From Gordonibacter sp034932485 (GTDB taxonomy: Bacteria > Actinomycetota > Coriobacteriia > Coriobacteriales > Eggerthellaceae), in contig JAYFOQ010000021.1 in assembly GCA_034932485.1 (NCBI GenBank), positions 248,001 through 312,000 of the forward strand: DNA of 64,000 bases. The letters are read 5' to 3'. Positions 47,107-56,191 of this stretch are shown in pieces. Below the pieces are notes generated by a model that saw only the letters and a program-made list of their open reading frames with translations, was not told the DNA's origin and ran no database searches. The translations under genes were made by a program, and so were the position numbers. The stretch's first letter is position 1; the number at the start of each line of letters is the position of its first letter.

Positions 47107-48492
47107 CTATGCGCTCTTCTCAACGCTCTCCTCAACTACCTCAATGGCCGGCTGAGTTTCACCAGTAATATCGGCGGCGTGTACGGTAACCCAAGTCGGA
47201 CCATTGTGTTCGGGCAAGTCATACATTACATCCATAAGCACTCGCTCACAGATAGAACGCAAACCACGCGCTCCTGTACCATGCTCTACCGCCTCATGAG
47301 CGATAGCAGTAAGAGCCTCCGGATCAAAGGTGAGCACCGAGTTTTCAAAGTCGAACATCTTCGTATATTGCTTAACCAGGGCGTTCTTAGGCTCGGTAAG
47401 AATACGTACCAGATCTTCCTCCGACAACTCCTTGAGCGATGTAATCACCGGAATGCGGCCCACGAACTCGGGAATCATGCCGTATTTATTTAGATCTTCG
47501 GGCAGTACCTGAGCAAGAAGCTCTGCCTCGGCATGCTTCCTGCTTTCTGGAAGATCCGCATTAAAGCCAAGACCCTTTTTGCCTACACGTTCAGCAATAA
47601 TGTCGGCAAGTCCCACAAATGCACCACCCAAGATAAACAGAATATTCGTGGTGTCAATATGAATAAGTTCTTGTTGTGGATGCTTACGACCACCTTGGGG
47701 TGGAACGCTCGCTTCCGTACCTTCAACAATCTTCAGCAGCGCTTGCTGTACACCCTCACCCGATACATCACGTGTAATAGATAGATTCTCGGCCTTTCGA
47801 GCCACCTTATCTATTTCATCGATGTAGATGATGCCAATTTCTGCACGTGGAATATCAAAATCTGCAGCGGTCATAAGCTTTAGCAAAATATTTTCCACAT
47901 CTTCGCCCACATAACCCGCCTCGGTGAGCGTTGTTGCATCAGCGATAGCAAACGGCACTTTCAACGTGCGCGCAAGCGTTTGTGCCAGCAGGGTCTTGCC
48001 GGAGCCCGTAGGACCTAACAACATGATATTGCTCTTAGCAAGCTCCACATCGCCCTCTACGGCCTCGGTACCAAGGCTGATGCGCTTGTAGTGATTATAT
48101 ACCGCCACCGACAACGCTCGCTTGGCTGCCTCTTGACCTACGACATGCCCGGAAAGTTCACCATAGAGCTCGTGGGGCGTAGGCAAATCGGCCAGCACGT
48201 CTTCAGGAGAGGGCTCCCCTCCTTGATTGCCATCCATCTCGCCACCGTCTGAGTGTCGAACATGACGACCAGCTGGCTCTGCTTCTGCCCCCGTCGACAA
48301 CATTGCCTCAGGCGGAACAGACAATCCCAGGTCACGCATCATGGCGTCAGCGCATACAGAAATGCACTCGTCACAAATATAAATGCCATTCGGACCCGAA
48401 ATCATAGCGGTCACCTCTTGCGGATGCTTTCCGCAAAAGGCGCACTCGATATCATCCCGTCCGCCGAATTCTTCACGTCTCTCGTTCGTCAT
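47107..48492 (-). CDS. clpX: ClpX ATPase subunit of the ClpXP protease
   Basis: 461 residues. N-terminal zinc domain CAFCGKHPQEV...CDECISVC (~19-47), a variable ~40-residue linker, then the AAA+ core: Walker A GPTGSGKTLLAQ (~155), Walker B IIYIDEIDK, pore and sensor motifs, GARGLRS near the end. It unfolds substrates for ClpP. Its start is five bases after the clpP stop, forming the operon clpP-clpX. Confidence 0.96.
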   Translation of the reverse strand: MTNERREEFGGRDDIECAFCGKHPQEVTAMISGPNGIYICDECISVCADAMMRDLGLSVPPEAMLSTGAEAEPAGRHVRHSDGGEMDGNQGGEPSPEDVLADLPTPHELYGELSGHVVGQEAAKRALSVAVYNHYKRISLGTEAVEGDVELAKSNIMLLGPTGSGKTLLAQTLARTLKVPFAIADATTLTEAGYVGEDVENILLKLMTAADFDIPRAEIGIIYIDEIDKVARKAENLSITRDVSGEGVQQALLKIVEGTEASVPPQGGRKHPQQELIHIDTTNILFILGGAFVGLADIIAERVGKKGLGFNADLPESRKHAEAELLAQVLPEDLNKYGMIPEFVGRIPVITSLKELSEEDLVRILTEPKNALVKQYTKMFDFENSVLTFDPEALTAIAHEAVEHGTGARGLRSICERVLMDVMYDLPEHNGPTWVTVHAADITGETQPAIEVVEESVEKSA

Positions 48493-48497
48493 GAAAG

Positions 48498-49133
48498 TTA
48501 TTCGCTCTTCTTCTCTTCGGTGCCAGAAGCGGCAGCGCGCGTCGTAGTAATGCGATCGACAAGGCCATATGCCAATGCCTCTTCAGCAGTCATATAGTTA
48601 TCGCGCTCGGTATCGGCCTGAATAGTTTCAAGTGACTGACCAGTGTTGTCTGCCAAGATCTTGTTCAAACGATTTCGGGTCTTCAGCATGAAGTCTGCCA
48701 CGATGGCAATCTCAGTCTGCTGGCCTTGAGCACCACCAGAAGGTTGATGGATAAGCACCATGGAGTTCGGCAGACATAGACGCTTACCCGGCGTTCCAGC
48801 AGAAAGCAGCACCGCAGCCATGGAAGCACATTCACCCATGCAAATAGTGGAAACATCGCACTTAATGAAGTCCATCGTATCCAAAATAGCCAAACCTGCT
48901 GTAACAGAACCGCCCGGCGAGTTGATGTAGAGCGAGATATCTTTCTCGGGGTCAGAACTCTCAAGATGCAACAGCTGAGCAACCACGGAGTTTGCCACGT
49001 TATCGTCAATTTGCTCGCCCAGGAAAATAATACGATCATTTAATAGGCGGGAGTAGATATCATAGCTGCGTTCGCCACGTGGCGACTGCTCTATGACATA
49101 GGGAATTAATGCTGCCTTGGTATCGTAGCTCAT
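48498..49133 (-). CDS. clpP: ATP-dependent Clp protease proteolytic subunit
   Basis: 211 residues. Catalytic Ser in GECASMAAVLL (~Ser106 region), His in LIHQPSGGAQGQ, and Asp in the following ERD region. The N-terminus MSYDTKAALIPYVIEQ is typical. ATG 49133 has GAGG six bases upstream; a GTG at 49190 without a ribosome site would add 19 residues. Expected to form tetradecamers used by ClpX. Confidence 0.95.
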   Translation of the reverse strand: MSYDTKAALIPYVIEQSPRGERSYDIYSRLLNDRIIFLGEQIDDNVANSVVAQLLHLESSDPEKDISLYINSPGGSVTAGLAILDTMDFIKCDVSTICMGECASMAAVLLSAGTPGKRLCLPNSMVLIHQPSGGAQGQQTEIAIVADFMLKTRNRLNKILADNTGQSLETIQADTERDNYMTAEEALAYGLVDRITTTRAAASGTEEKKSE

Positions 49134-49254
49134 AGTAAGCCTCGCTTGTCTCTTGCGGCCCGACGGGCCGTTCTTTTCTTCATATGCCACATAGTGAGGT
49201 ACATTTCAATGCCGCGCAAGGTCGGGCTACCGTTTCGTTACTTTTTAACAGATA

Positions 49255-49282
49255 ACGGGCACGCCTGATAAGGCGCACCCGT
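49255..49282 (-). terminator. hairpin between tig and clpP
   Basis: ACGGGTGCGCC (minus strand from 49282) pairs with GGCGTGCCCGT with one G-U pair and a 6-base loop. It follows the tig stop by 16 bases. A T-run is lacking, so termination may be partial. Confidence 0.5.
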
Positions 49283-49297
49283 CTATCATGTTATCGC

Positions 49298-50797
49298 TTA
49301 TTCGGCGTCAGCAGCTTTATCGACCTCGACAGCCTCGTCCTTCTTAGTCGTTTTCTTGGCAGCAGGCTTTTTTGCCGACTTCTTCTCGGCGCCAGCCTCT
49401 GCACCCTCATCCTTCTTCGCAGCCGTTTTCTTAGCTGCTGCCTTCTTGGCGGGCTTTTTCTCTTCCTTCTTCACGGCCTCGCCCGGCTTAAGCTCGGTAA
49501 CAATCGCCGTATCCATAACCGCCTTAGCTGCATTCGTGCGAGCAATACCATTGCGCACCATGTGCAATTGGCCGTTCTTCGTCCACTCTTCCTGCAACTT
49601 CTTGGGGTCGGGAGCGCCGCTCTTTACGAACTCGTCAACCACGTCTTCGTCGCTCACATCCATCTTAAAGTGGCGAGCCCATGCATCAAGAGCCAAGTCC
49701 TGTCGGGTCATATCCTTGGCCTGAGCCTTCACGTCATCCTTGAACTGATCAGGCGTAATGCCTTGCTGCGCCAAGTATGCATCAAAGCTAGCGCCCTGAC
49801 GCTGCAGCTGCTGGAAGAAATCCTGTAGCAGGTTAGTCTCAGCCTCTTCGCACAGAGACTCGGGAGCCTCACCCTCCAAGCGCTCCGCCAATACCGCGAG
49901 GCACTGATTCTCCTTGATGCGAGGCAAAATGTCGGCCTTCTGTTCTTTGATAGAATCGGCCACGCGCGTACGCAGATCCTCAACACCTTCGAAACCAAGG
50001 GTGTCCTTCACCCATTCCTCGGTGATCTCAGGCAACACCTTGTTCTTTACAACCTTGACTTCAACATCAAAGTTAACCTTGGCCGTCTTTCCCATGAGTG
50101 GCTGTGTCATGATGGTAGGCTCAGACGGAACATCAATAGAGAACGACTTCTTCTGGCCTTTCTTCATACCCAACAACTCAGCATCAAACGATGCGGGGAA
50201 TAAACCCGACCCCATGCCGTAGAGACGCGAATCCGTAGTCATGGCGACAATCTCTTCACCATCGTCATCGGTAGCCTTTATAGCCAAATCCATATAGCTG
50301 TCTTCTTTGACCTTGGTGGCCGCTGCAGCGTCCTCGTAGTCATAGTAATGCTCGCGCAAAGCGTCGATCTGCTCATCGATCTCGGCATCGGTGGCACCAT
50401 CGGCAGGCATCTCGATGGCAACCGGCTCGTAGCTCGAAAGCTCCAGCTCAGGCTTTACGTCAACTTCAAAGCTGTACACGAAGGGCTTGCCACCCTCAAC
50501 CAAACCCATGTCCTCATCGAACGAAGGCTTGCCGATGGGATACACGTAAGCGCCATCGATAGCGCGGGGATAGGTTTCGTTCACCACATCGTCGGTCACT
50601 GAAGCGGTAACCGCCTCTGCGCCCAGCGCGTTGTCGATAATCGGGCGAGGAGCCTTGCCCTTACGGAACCCGGGGAAGTTGTATTTGCATGCGAAGTCCT
50701 TATAGGTCTTCTTGATGCGGGTGTCGATATCCTTGGCATCGACGGTCACGGTCACTTTGACGCGGTTATCCTTCAATGCCTCAACTTTTGTTTCCAC
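49298..50797 (-). CDS. tig: trigger factor with Lys/Ala-rich C-terminal tail
   Basis: 499 residues. The ribosome-binding N-domain contains the signature FRKGKAPRPII (~45-55). A PPIase domain (~155-240) and a helical C-domain follow. The last ~60 residues are a KKPAKKAAAKK-type repeat tail ending acidic, resembling histone H1/HU-like tails and not part of the standard chaperone. GTG 50797 follows GGAGGA by seven bases; the upstream ATG codons overlap this ribosome site. It co-folds nascent chains; clpP-clpX follow in the usual order. Confidence 0.93.
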   Translation of the reverse strand: METKVEALKDNRVKVTVTVDAKDIDTRIKKTYKDFACKYNFPGFRKGKAPRPIIDNALGAEAVTASVTDDVVNETYPRAIDGAYVYPIGKPSFDEDMGLVEGGKPFVYSFEVDVKPELELSSYEPVAIEMPADGATDAEIDEQIDALREHYYDYEDAAAATKVKEDSYMDLAIKATDDDGEEIVAMTTDSRLYGMGSGLFPASFDAELLGMKKGQKKSFSIDVPSEPTIMTQPLMGKTAKVNFDVEVKVVKNKVLPEITEEWVKDTLGFEGVEDLRTRVADSIKEQKADILPRIKENQCLAVLAERLEGEAPESLCEEAETNLLQDFFQQLQRQGASFDAYLAQQGITPDQFKDDVKAQAKDMTRQDLALDAWARHFKMDVSDEDVVDEFVKSGAPDPKKLQEEWTKNGQLHMVRNGIARTNAAKAVMDTAIVTELKPGEAVKKEEKKPAKKAAAKKTAAKKDEGAEAGAEKKSAKKPAAKKTTKKDEAVEVDKAADAE

Positions 50798-51164
50798 GTA
50801 ACAATCCTCCATCATGTCTTTTGTCGCCTTGCGGCTTCATATCGGCACACTCAAGCCAAGCTTCCCCCTGGGGCTTCTCGGCCCTCCGGCGGGTCGCATC
50901 TCCGCCGCCGGCAGACACTCTGAGCACACCGAAACGGAATTATCGCACATATACATCGCTTGAGGAAGCAGGTTCACGAAGAACCGATGAAAGTATGTGG
51001 GAACAGGTGGGAAAAAGCGTGCTGGGAGCGTACTATCAGGTGTTGTAATATACCGTCGGCAGTCTTCGTATAACAGACCCGCAACTTCCCCGATTTTCCA
51101 CATCAATAAGCTTTCTGAACCGGTATGATAGATAAGGAACGCAAATCATCCGAAAGGCAGCGCC
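50798..51164. other. divergent spacer upstream of tig
   Basis: 367 bases between tig and the small tail-anchored gene. TATGAT (51124-51129) is a possible -10 box for the plus-strand gene and AAAGG (~51151) its ribosome site. No RNA or conserved leader was recognised; the open frames look like chance. Confidence 0.35.
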
Positions 51165-51527
51165 GTGCCCTCACTCATTCTAAACATACCACAGGAACGC
51201 GAGCTTCAACGCCTCATTGATTATGAGCGATCCACCTGTAGTGTCGAAGGCGACCTTGTGTACCGTTGCGCCTTCCCCTACCGCCCCGAAGACGAACTGC
51301 AAGCCGAACTCATCGAACGGGGTGCTTTAGCAGCAAAAGCCGAAGGCAAACGAGGGTCCATCGTAGTTATCACTTCCGACGGCTACTCCTATTTCCTTGA
51401 GAAGCGACACGAACAAGCCGAACGCAAACGTCGCGAGAAACGAGATGCACGGCTTATAGCTTGGTCGGCTCTATTCGCCGCCTTATGCGTTGTTGTCGGA
51501 TTTCTCCTGGGAAGGTTTCTTGCTTAA
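51165..51527 (+). CDS. small tail-anchored hypothetical protein
   Basis: 120 residues from GTG 51165 with AAAGG upstream. The soluble part (1-~80) may be a winged-helix-like fold (ELQRLIDYE...ALAAKAEGKRGSIVVITSDGYSYF). A highly basic helix (~83-95) leads to one C-terminal membrane segment (~97-118) ending GRFLA. I do not recognise the family. The codon use and ribosome site suggest a real gene. Confidence 0.65.
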   Translation: MPSLILNIPQERELQRLIDYERSTCSVEGDLVYRCAFPYRPEDELQAELIERGALAAKAEGKRGSIVVITSDGYSYFLEKRHEQAERKRREKRDARLIAWSALFAALCVVVGFLLGRFLA

Positions 51528-51658
51528 GCAACGAGCCCCTCTTTACACAGGGACGACCGACACCGTCTGGACTGTGTCAAGAATCCGAACACGAAGAATC
51601 GAGTTTCCATATAATCAGCCCGTCCAAGTTTTAGGTCGCAGTTCAATGCGAGGGTATC

Positions 51659-52996
51659 TTAAGAAAAGAACGTGGTGGTAAGCCAAGGACCATACTCGCC
51701 CGTCCACATAGAACCCAGCTGATCAAAAACGAGAGGCCAGTCAATTTCCTGGCCAAATAGCAACTCTAAATAATGACGATTATCAATGCCGCGCTCAATC
51801 TCTACGCCAAGGCATGCTTGCGCCACTGTATAGGTGCAGGTAGGACAGGTAGTCACGAGTGTTTCGGCACCGGTAAGACGAGCTTCGTCGATAATACGCC
51901 ATACCCGACGCTCGGTAACATCGCCATCATAGGCTGCAACAGCTCCACCAGCACCACAACAGAGCGTACCCTTGCGGCGATGATCCATTTCAAAAAGCGT
52001 CGTATCAGGAAGATTGTGATGCACAAGCTTGCGAATAGACGCTCCATGACGGCCATCAAAGCGATCGTGACAGGAATCGAAAAAGGTGACACTGGTGGTA
52101 GAAAGCGGAGCAAAGCCCGAAGGCTTACCTAACGATTCCAAGGTAAGGCTTTTCTCCAACAATAACTCTGGCAAGGGAACAATATCCACTTCTTCACCCA
52201 TAAGTTCAGCGAACTCTTCTCCGCAACCCGGACATACCGTAACCACACGCGTAATACCCGCTGCGCGTATTTGGTCAAGGATGCGCTGACGCAAGGCTTC
52301 GGCTTGCTCGAACAAGCCCGCACTCATTAACGGACTACCGCAGCACTCATCTGAAAGCGCCCAAGCAATACCCACATCGCTTAACCACTGCCCCACCTTA
52401 CGCGTCAATTCAGGCGCATAACTTACCAATGAGCAGCCCGGAAAGAACAGTGTATCCACCCAGCCAGGACCATACTCGGCCGCAGACGTCAGTGAGACAA
52501 ACTCCGGATAAGCAATGCCATAAATGGCGCGGTAGGCACTGAAAATATGCCACTGGTTGTCCACCATCACCAGACGCGAGTCTTCCGGTGGCATAAGACC
52601 AGCACGCATGAACAGCTGACGCCATTCGCGCATACGCTCGGGTGCAAGCATATGAGTCTGACAGGTTGCTGTGCAAAAGCCACAGAAGCAGCATCGACGC
52701 AATGCATGATAAAGCTCGGGATGCTCTTGGGCAACACGGAGTGTGGCTTCAGGTTGTTCACTTGAGGGAAGTGACGCAATAGCGCGATAACCTTCCTCAA
52801 CCACGCCCATATCAAGGCCAGGTTCCTGAAGGACCTCGCAGCGCAAGGTACAGCGTTTACAGTGCGAACAAGAAAGGTGCTTATTGGCCCAAGCGGCAAT
52901 CATATCAAGAGCAGGCAAGTCTAGCTGCGCGATCTGCGCAAGCTCCTCCCCGGAAAGCTTCTGGGGTCGCTGTTGTTCGAATGCCCTCGTATCCAT
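51659..52996 (-). CDS. (Fe-S)-binding protein with two CCG domains (GlpC/HdrB-like)
   Basis: 445 residues. Two ferredoxin-type clusters near the N-terminus (CSHCKRCTLRC, ~43-53; CCFCGFCTATC, ~101-111) and two cysteine-rich CCG domains (DECCGSP ~215; GTLCCGAGG ~345). This resembles the GlpC, LutA/LldE and HdrB group, which passes electrons between a flavoprotein dehydrogenase and quinone or disulfide. No partner dehydrogenase is adjacent. ATG 52996 is chosen; the ribosome site is weak. Confidence 0.85.
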   Translation of the reverse strand: MDTRAFEQQRPQKLSGEELAQIAQLDLPALDMIAAWANKHLSCSHCKRCTLRCEVLQEPGLDMGVVEEGYRAIASLPSSEQPEATLRVAQEHPELYHALRRCCFCGFCTATCQTHMLAPERMREWRQLFMRAGLMPPEDSRLVMVDNQWHIFSAYRAIYGIAYPEFVSLTSAAEYGPGWVDTLFFPGCSLVSYAPELTRKVGQWLSDVGIAWALSDECCGSPLMSAGLFEQAEALRQRILDQIRAAGITRVVTVCPGCGEEFAELMGEEVDIVPLPELLLEKSLTLESLGKPSGFAPLSTTSVTFFDSCHDRFDGRHGASIRKLVHHNLPDTTLFEMDHRRKGTLCCGAGGAVAAYDGDVTERRVWRIIDEARLTGAETLVTTCPTCTYTVAQACLGVEIERGIDNRHYLELLFGQEIDWPLVFDQLGSMWTGEYGPWLTTTFFS

Positions 52997-53112
52997 AAAC
53001 CTAGTGTAGCTCAATCACCCCTATTTGGGGAGAACATAGCTGCAAATGGCGCTGAAAACTCGGATGCCTATAACCCTACAAAAACCTTCACCATTACAGC
53101 TTAAAGTAAATA

Positions 53113-53136
53113 CAAAAAAATCCACCAAAGTGGACT
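53113..53136 (-). terminator. terminator of tRNA-Leu
   Basis: Minus strand TCCAC-N4-GTGGA followed by seven T, 13 bases after the tRNA 3' end. Confidence 0.8.
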
Positions 53137-53148
53137 CTTTGAATTAAG

Positions 53149-53233
53149 TGGTGCGGGCGAAAGGACTTGAACCTTCACATCTCTCGATACCAGAACCTAA
53201 ATCTGGCGCGTCTGCCAATTCCGCCACGCCCGC
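53149..53233 (-). tRNA. tRNA-Leu (UAG)
   Basis: Minus strand. Acceptor GCGGGCG pairs with CGCCCGC, the discriminator is A and CCA is encoded. The anticodon arm CCAGA-TTTAGGT-TCTGG gives anticodon TAG. A long variable arm (class II) and GGTTCAAGTCC T-arm are present. Confidence 0.95.
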
Positions 53234-53241
53234 ACGCATTA

Positions 53242-53265
53242 GCTGCGCATTTCAAAATGCGCAGC
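53242..53265. repeat. 11-bp perfect palindrome abutting the tRNA-Leu 5' end
   Basis: GCTGCGCATTT-CA-AAATGCGCAGC lies nine bases upstream of the mature tRNA. It may be a processing signal or the end of the NYN-LOTUS transcript. Confidence 0.5.
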
Positions 53266-53453
53266 GCATATGATAACAGAAAGTTCCGAAGTTAATAGGG
53301 GTCGATATTAAAACTTGCCACATAAGACGGCCATGGCTGCATAAAACCTGCCGATATCTTACACATCCACCATCGTAAGCGTGGATGGATAGGCAACAAT
53401 GTAGCTGTCACCCACTGCAACCACAACGCAAAAAGAACCCTTAGTGACGATCA

Positions 53454-55013
53454 TTATTCCACCGCGCAGGCATAAAAACGACCTTCACGCTCACTAACCG
53501 TAACTCCTTCGAGATCGGCAACGTAAGGACGAAACTGTGAATATCCCAAATCACGTAGTTTGAACGTACGGAACTTCGCACGCACGCGTTTACCCAATGC
53601 GGCAAGCTCTGCGCCTTCCGGACCTGCGTCTATCGCAGCTTGACGAATAAACGCTTGGGGGTTGACAACAGTTTCAGCGGATTTCGAAGAAGAGTCGGGT
53701 TTCGCTTTTGAAGAGGAAGGCTGCTGCTCAAGCCTAGGCAGTGTACCGCCGTGCGCGTCCCTTTGATTCGCCGCACGAGAAGTCAGAGTACGGGCATCGG
53801 AAGATACTTGCTGCGCTGGCCGTTTAATAGCGGGAGCGCGCGAGGCAGCAACTTTCTTACGGCCAGCGCGTCCCGGACGGTTATCAACCGAAGACTGCTT
53901 TGCCGGCTTTTCAGGCACAGTTTGAGGCGCCTGATCAGGCACGGTCGAAGCCCGATCTTCCTCTACCGATACCTCAGGCAACTCCACTACCACAGAAGCC
54001 TCGACGGGCTCCTTACCAGACTCTCCTCCCGCGGTAGCATGGTTAGCAACCACACGCGTCGAGCGGCGCAGTTTCTTTTCGGCGGCAGTCCTCGCCGCAG
54101 GCTTGGTGACAAAAGCATCCTTTTCGACAACAGAACCACCTTCCGAAGCCTCAGATTCCGCAGACACCACTGGCCGTTCAACAGGCTGGACAATCACACT
54201 TTCGGGACTTACCTGACCCACGCGAGGAGGATGGGAATCCTTACTGCGGCCATTCTTTCGCTCTTTCTCGGCATCTCCTGCAAGCTCAACGGTTACCGAA
54301 CTGCCCTCTTTGGTTATCTGCACACTAGCAAATTCGTCAAGCAACTTCGACAGGAGATTCGTCCCATAGCTACGCACATCAAAATCTGGGTAGCGCTTAA
54401 GCAAGCGGCTTCCCACCTCGCCAAGACCCGTAGACTTCCCGTTATTCTGATTGTCTGTAATAATATTCACTACAGCCTGCTCAAGCTCATCAATAGTGAG
54501 ACCCGTGTTTGGACTTACAGTCGTGCTGTTCTGATAGGGACGATTCTTACTGCGCCCTCCCTTTGAATCACCCATCAATAACTCAAGCGTAGTAAAAATA
54601 TCACACGCTTTACGAAACGGAGTGGGTGTCTTCTTTTCACCCATCCCAATAACCGTAAGCCCACTCTCGCGAATACGGCTAGCAAGGCGTGTAAAGTCGC
54701 TATCACTTGATACGATGCAAAATCCCTCTACCGAACGTGTATAGAGAATATCCATAGCATCGATAATCATGGCAGAGTCGGTAGCGTTCTTTCCTTGGGT
54801 GTAGCCAAATTGCTGAATCGGAGTAATAGAATTTTCCAATAGGGCATCTTTCCATTTAGCATGGAGAGTAAGTGTCCAGTCGCCATAAATCCGTTTATAG
54901 GTAACCGTGCCATAGTTTGATAACTCATCGGTTATAGCTTTTATATACTTTGATGAGACGTTATCGGCATCGATCAAGAGAGCGAAACGCTTTTCAGATG
55001 ATTGCTTTTCCAC
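53454..55013 (-). CDS. NYN-domain RNase-like protein with two LOTUS (OST-HTH) domains
   Basis: 519 residues. The N-terminal NYN/PIN-like domain (~8-150) has acidic residues in LLIDADNVS, DSAMIIDAMDI and IVSSDSDFTRL. A first OST-HTH/LOTUS domain (~175-240) follows, then a ~200-residue charged disordered linker (Ala/Pro/Ser/Lys-rich), then a second LOTUS domain (~445-515). LOTUS domains bind RNA (G-quadruplex-like) and NYN domains are metal-dependent RNases, so an RNA-processing role is expected. GTG 55013 has GAGGAG nine bases upstream and is preferred over 55079. Confidence 0.85.
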   Translation of the reverse strand: MEKQSSEKRFALLIDADNVSSKYIKAITDELSNYGTVTYKRIYGDWTLTLHAKWKDALLENSITPIQQFGYTQGKNATDSAMIIDAMDILYTRSVEGFCIVSSDSDFTRLASRIRESGLTVIGMGEKKTPTPFRKACDIFTTLELLMGDSKGGRSKNRPYQNSTTVSPNTGLTIDELEQAVVNIITDNQNNGKSTGLGEVGSRLLKRYPDFDVRSYGTNLLSKLLDEFASVQITKEGSSVTVELAGDAEKERKNGRSKDSHPPRVGQVSPESVIVQPVERPVVSAESEASEGGSVVEKDAFVTKPAARTAAEKKLRRSTRVVANHATAGGESGKEPVEASVVVELPEVSVEEDRASTVPDQAPQTVPEKPAKQSSVDNRPGRAGRKKVAASRAPAIKRPAQQVSSDARTLTSRAANQRDAHGGTLPRLEQQPSSSKAKPDSSSKSAETVVNPQAFIRQAAIDAGPEGAELAALGKRVRAKFRTFKLRDLGYSQFRPYVADLEGVTVSEREGRFYACAVE

Positions 55014-55251
55014 AGATAGTCGCTCCTCGGTGAAAGCGGTTAAGGCCGTGCATGTACACTGCCGCGGTTTACGCCCCACAAAATGTCACCACAAAACAGA
55101 AGGTATCTAAGCCGCGGAAACGGGGCGCTTCAAGTGACTATACTACTCTAAAACCGCCGATCACACTGCAATTGCTAAGATTCTGATACAATTTACCCAT
55201 ATTCCTCTTGCGTTCAGAGGAGAAAATACGTATACTTCCACCTTGCGCCTT

Positions 55252-55329
55252 GGTGGCTATAGTTCAGTTGGCTAGAACGCCAGATTGTGGCTCTGGAGGT
55301 CGTCGGTTCGAGTCCGATTAGCCACCCCA
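55252..55329 (+). tRNA. tRNA-His (GUG)
   Basis: GTGGCTA/TAGCCAC acceptor with the extra G-1 (55252) opposite discriminator C, and encoded CCA. Anticodon arm CCAGA-TTGTGGC-TCTGG gives GTG. Confidence 0.95.
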
Positions 55330-55350
55330 GCGCGCTTTTGAAATTAGGGC

Positions 55351-55379
55351 TTGCATTCGTTGAAAACATGCTTTATAAT
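55351..55379 (+). promoter_or_regulatory. sigma-70-type promoter of tRNA-Lys
   Basis: TTGCAT (55351-55356), a 17-base spacer and TATAAT (55374-55379), 40 bases before the tRNA. Confidence 0.8.
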
Positions 55380-55418
55380 GTTCCAGCGCTTTGCGTACTT
55401 TGACATATTGTTTCACTT

Positions 55419-55494
55419 GGACTGTTAGCTTAGTTGGTAGAGCAGGGGACTCTTAATCCCAAGGTCCGGGGTTCGAGTCCCCGACAGTCCACCA
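55419..55494 (+). tRNA. tRNA-Lys (CUU)
   Basis: GGACTGT/ACAGTCC acceptor, discriminator A, encoded CCA. Anticodon loop CTCTTAA closed by GGGA/TCCC gives CTT. T-arm GGGGTTCGAGTCCCC. Confidence 0.95.
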
Positions 55495-55506
55495 TTTAAA
55501 TGTGCT

Positions 55507-55536
55507 GGTCAACCGATAAATTGGTTGGCCTTTTTT
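55507..55536 (+). terminator. terminator of tRNA-Lys
   Basis: GGTCAACC-N8-GGTTGGCC followed by TTTTTT, 12 bases after the tRNA. Confidence 0.88.
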
Positions 55537-56191
55537 ATTTCATGGGGTTAAAGGCATGAGCTTTGGGCCATAGGCCCAAATCCATACATACAAACACGCT
55601 TACGTCGAATTGTGGCAACAAGGCCCGTCACGTATGTATCGACGGCAGCTTGACGCATATCGTAAGAAGAAAGAGTCCTTACTGCCAAGAAAAGCACGAT
55701 TTGCTGCATATTTTGCGTACAAACGGGCTTCTGAATGATCCTGGTAACTCCACCGGCAAGCACATCGACAATCCCAAGCCGCCGATCAGGCCTTTCTTTC
55801 CTGACCAAAATTAGGGATAAGCCGGAATCTCATTGCCTGCAGCAAACCGTGCTTTTCATGCCAAAAACCACGAAGTCCGCGTTCAAACCGCTTTTAAACC
55901 AAAATCGATATGCTGAGTGCATAGCCTGATGGTTACCAAGGATTTCGGAGATGTCAGCCGATTCCTCGCAAGTCGATTTCGGGGAGGGGTGTGTCAGCCA
56001 ATTCTGAGCAAGTCCATGTCAATCTTGGTATAACAATTAGAAAAACTCCGCGCCCGAATGGACTAAACAGTCCGCCCACATTCGAACTACTCCAAGAGAA
56101 TTTACAAATCATTCAGCCGACAGTGGGCTTTCAGAAGTACAATCCATGGAGAAGCAACGTTTTAGAAGACACCCCGCAAGGAGGCAGCATT
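55537..56191. other. 655-base region without an intact gene downstream of tRNA-Lys
   Basis: Several overlapping frames of 60-86 codons occur on both strands (for example 55548-55808 minus) but none has a ribosome site or a recognisable domain. This and the repeats at 55952-56013 suggest decayed mobile or accessory DNA. The last bases hold AAGGAGG for the reductase gene. Confidence 0.45.
55952..56013 (+). repeat. pair of 23-bp imperfect direct repeats, possible IS end
   Basis: TGTCAGCC-R-ATTC-N3-GCAAGTC occurs at 55952-55974 and again at 55992-56014, 40 bases apart, matching at 19 of 23 positions. Multiple terminal repeats beginning TGT with about this spacing are a feature of IS21-family ends. 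No transposase is present, so this would be a solo end or remnant. Confidence 0.45.

Noticed and set aside
55548..55808. 86-codon minus-strand frame behind tRNA-Lys, briefly resembling the end of a receiver domain (IIQKP)
   Set aside because: Only one short motif fits, there is no ribosome site and no partner gene; treated as decayed DNA.
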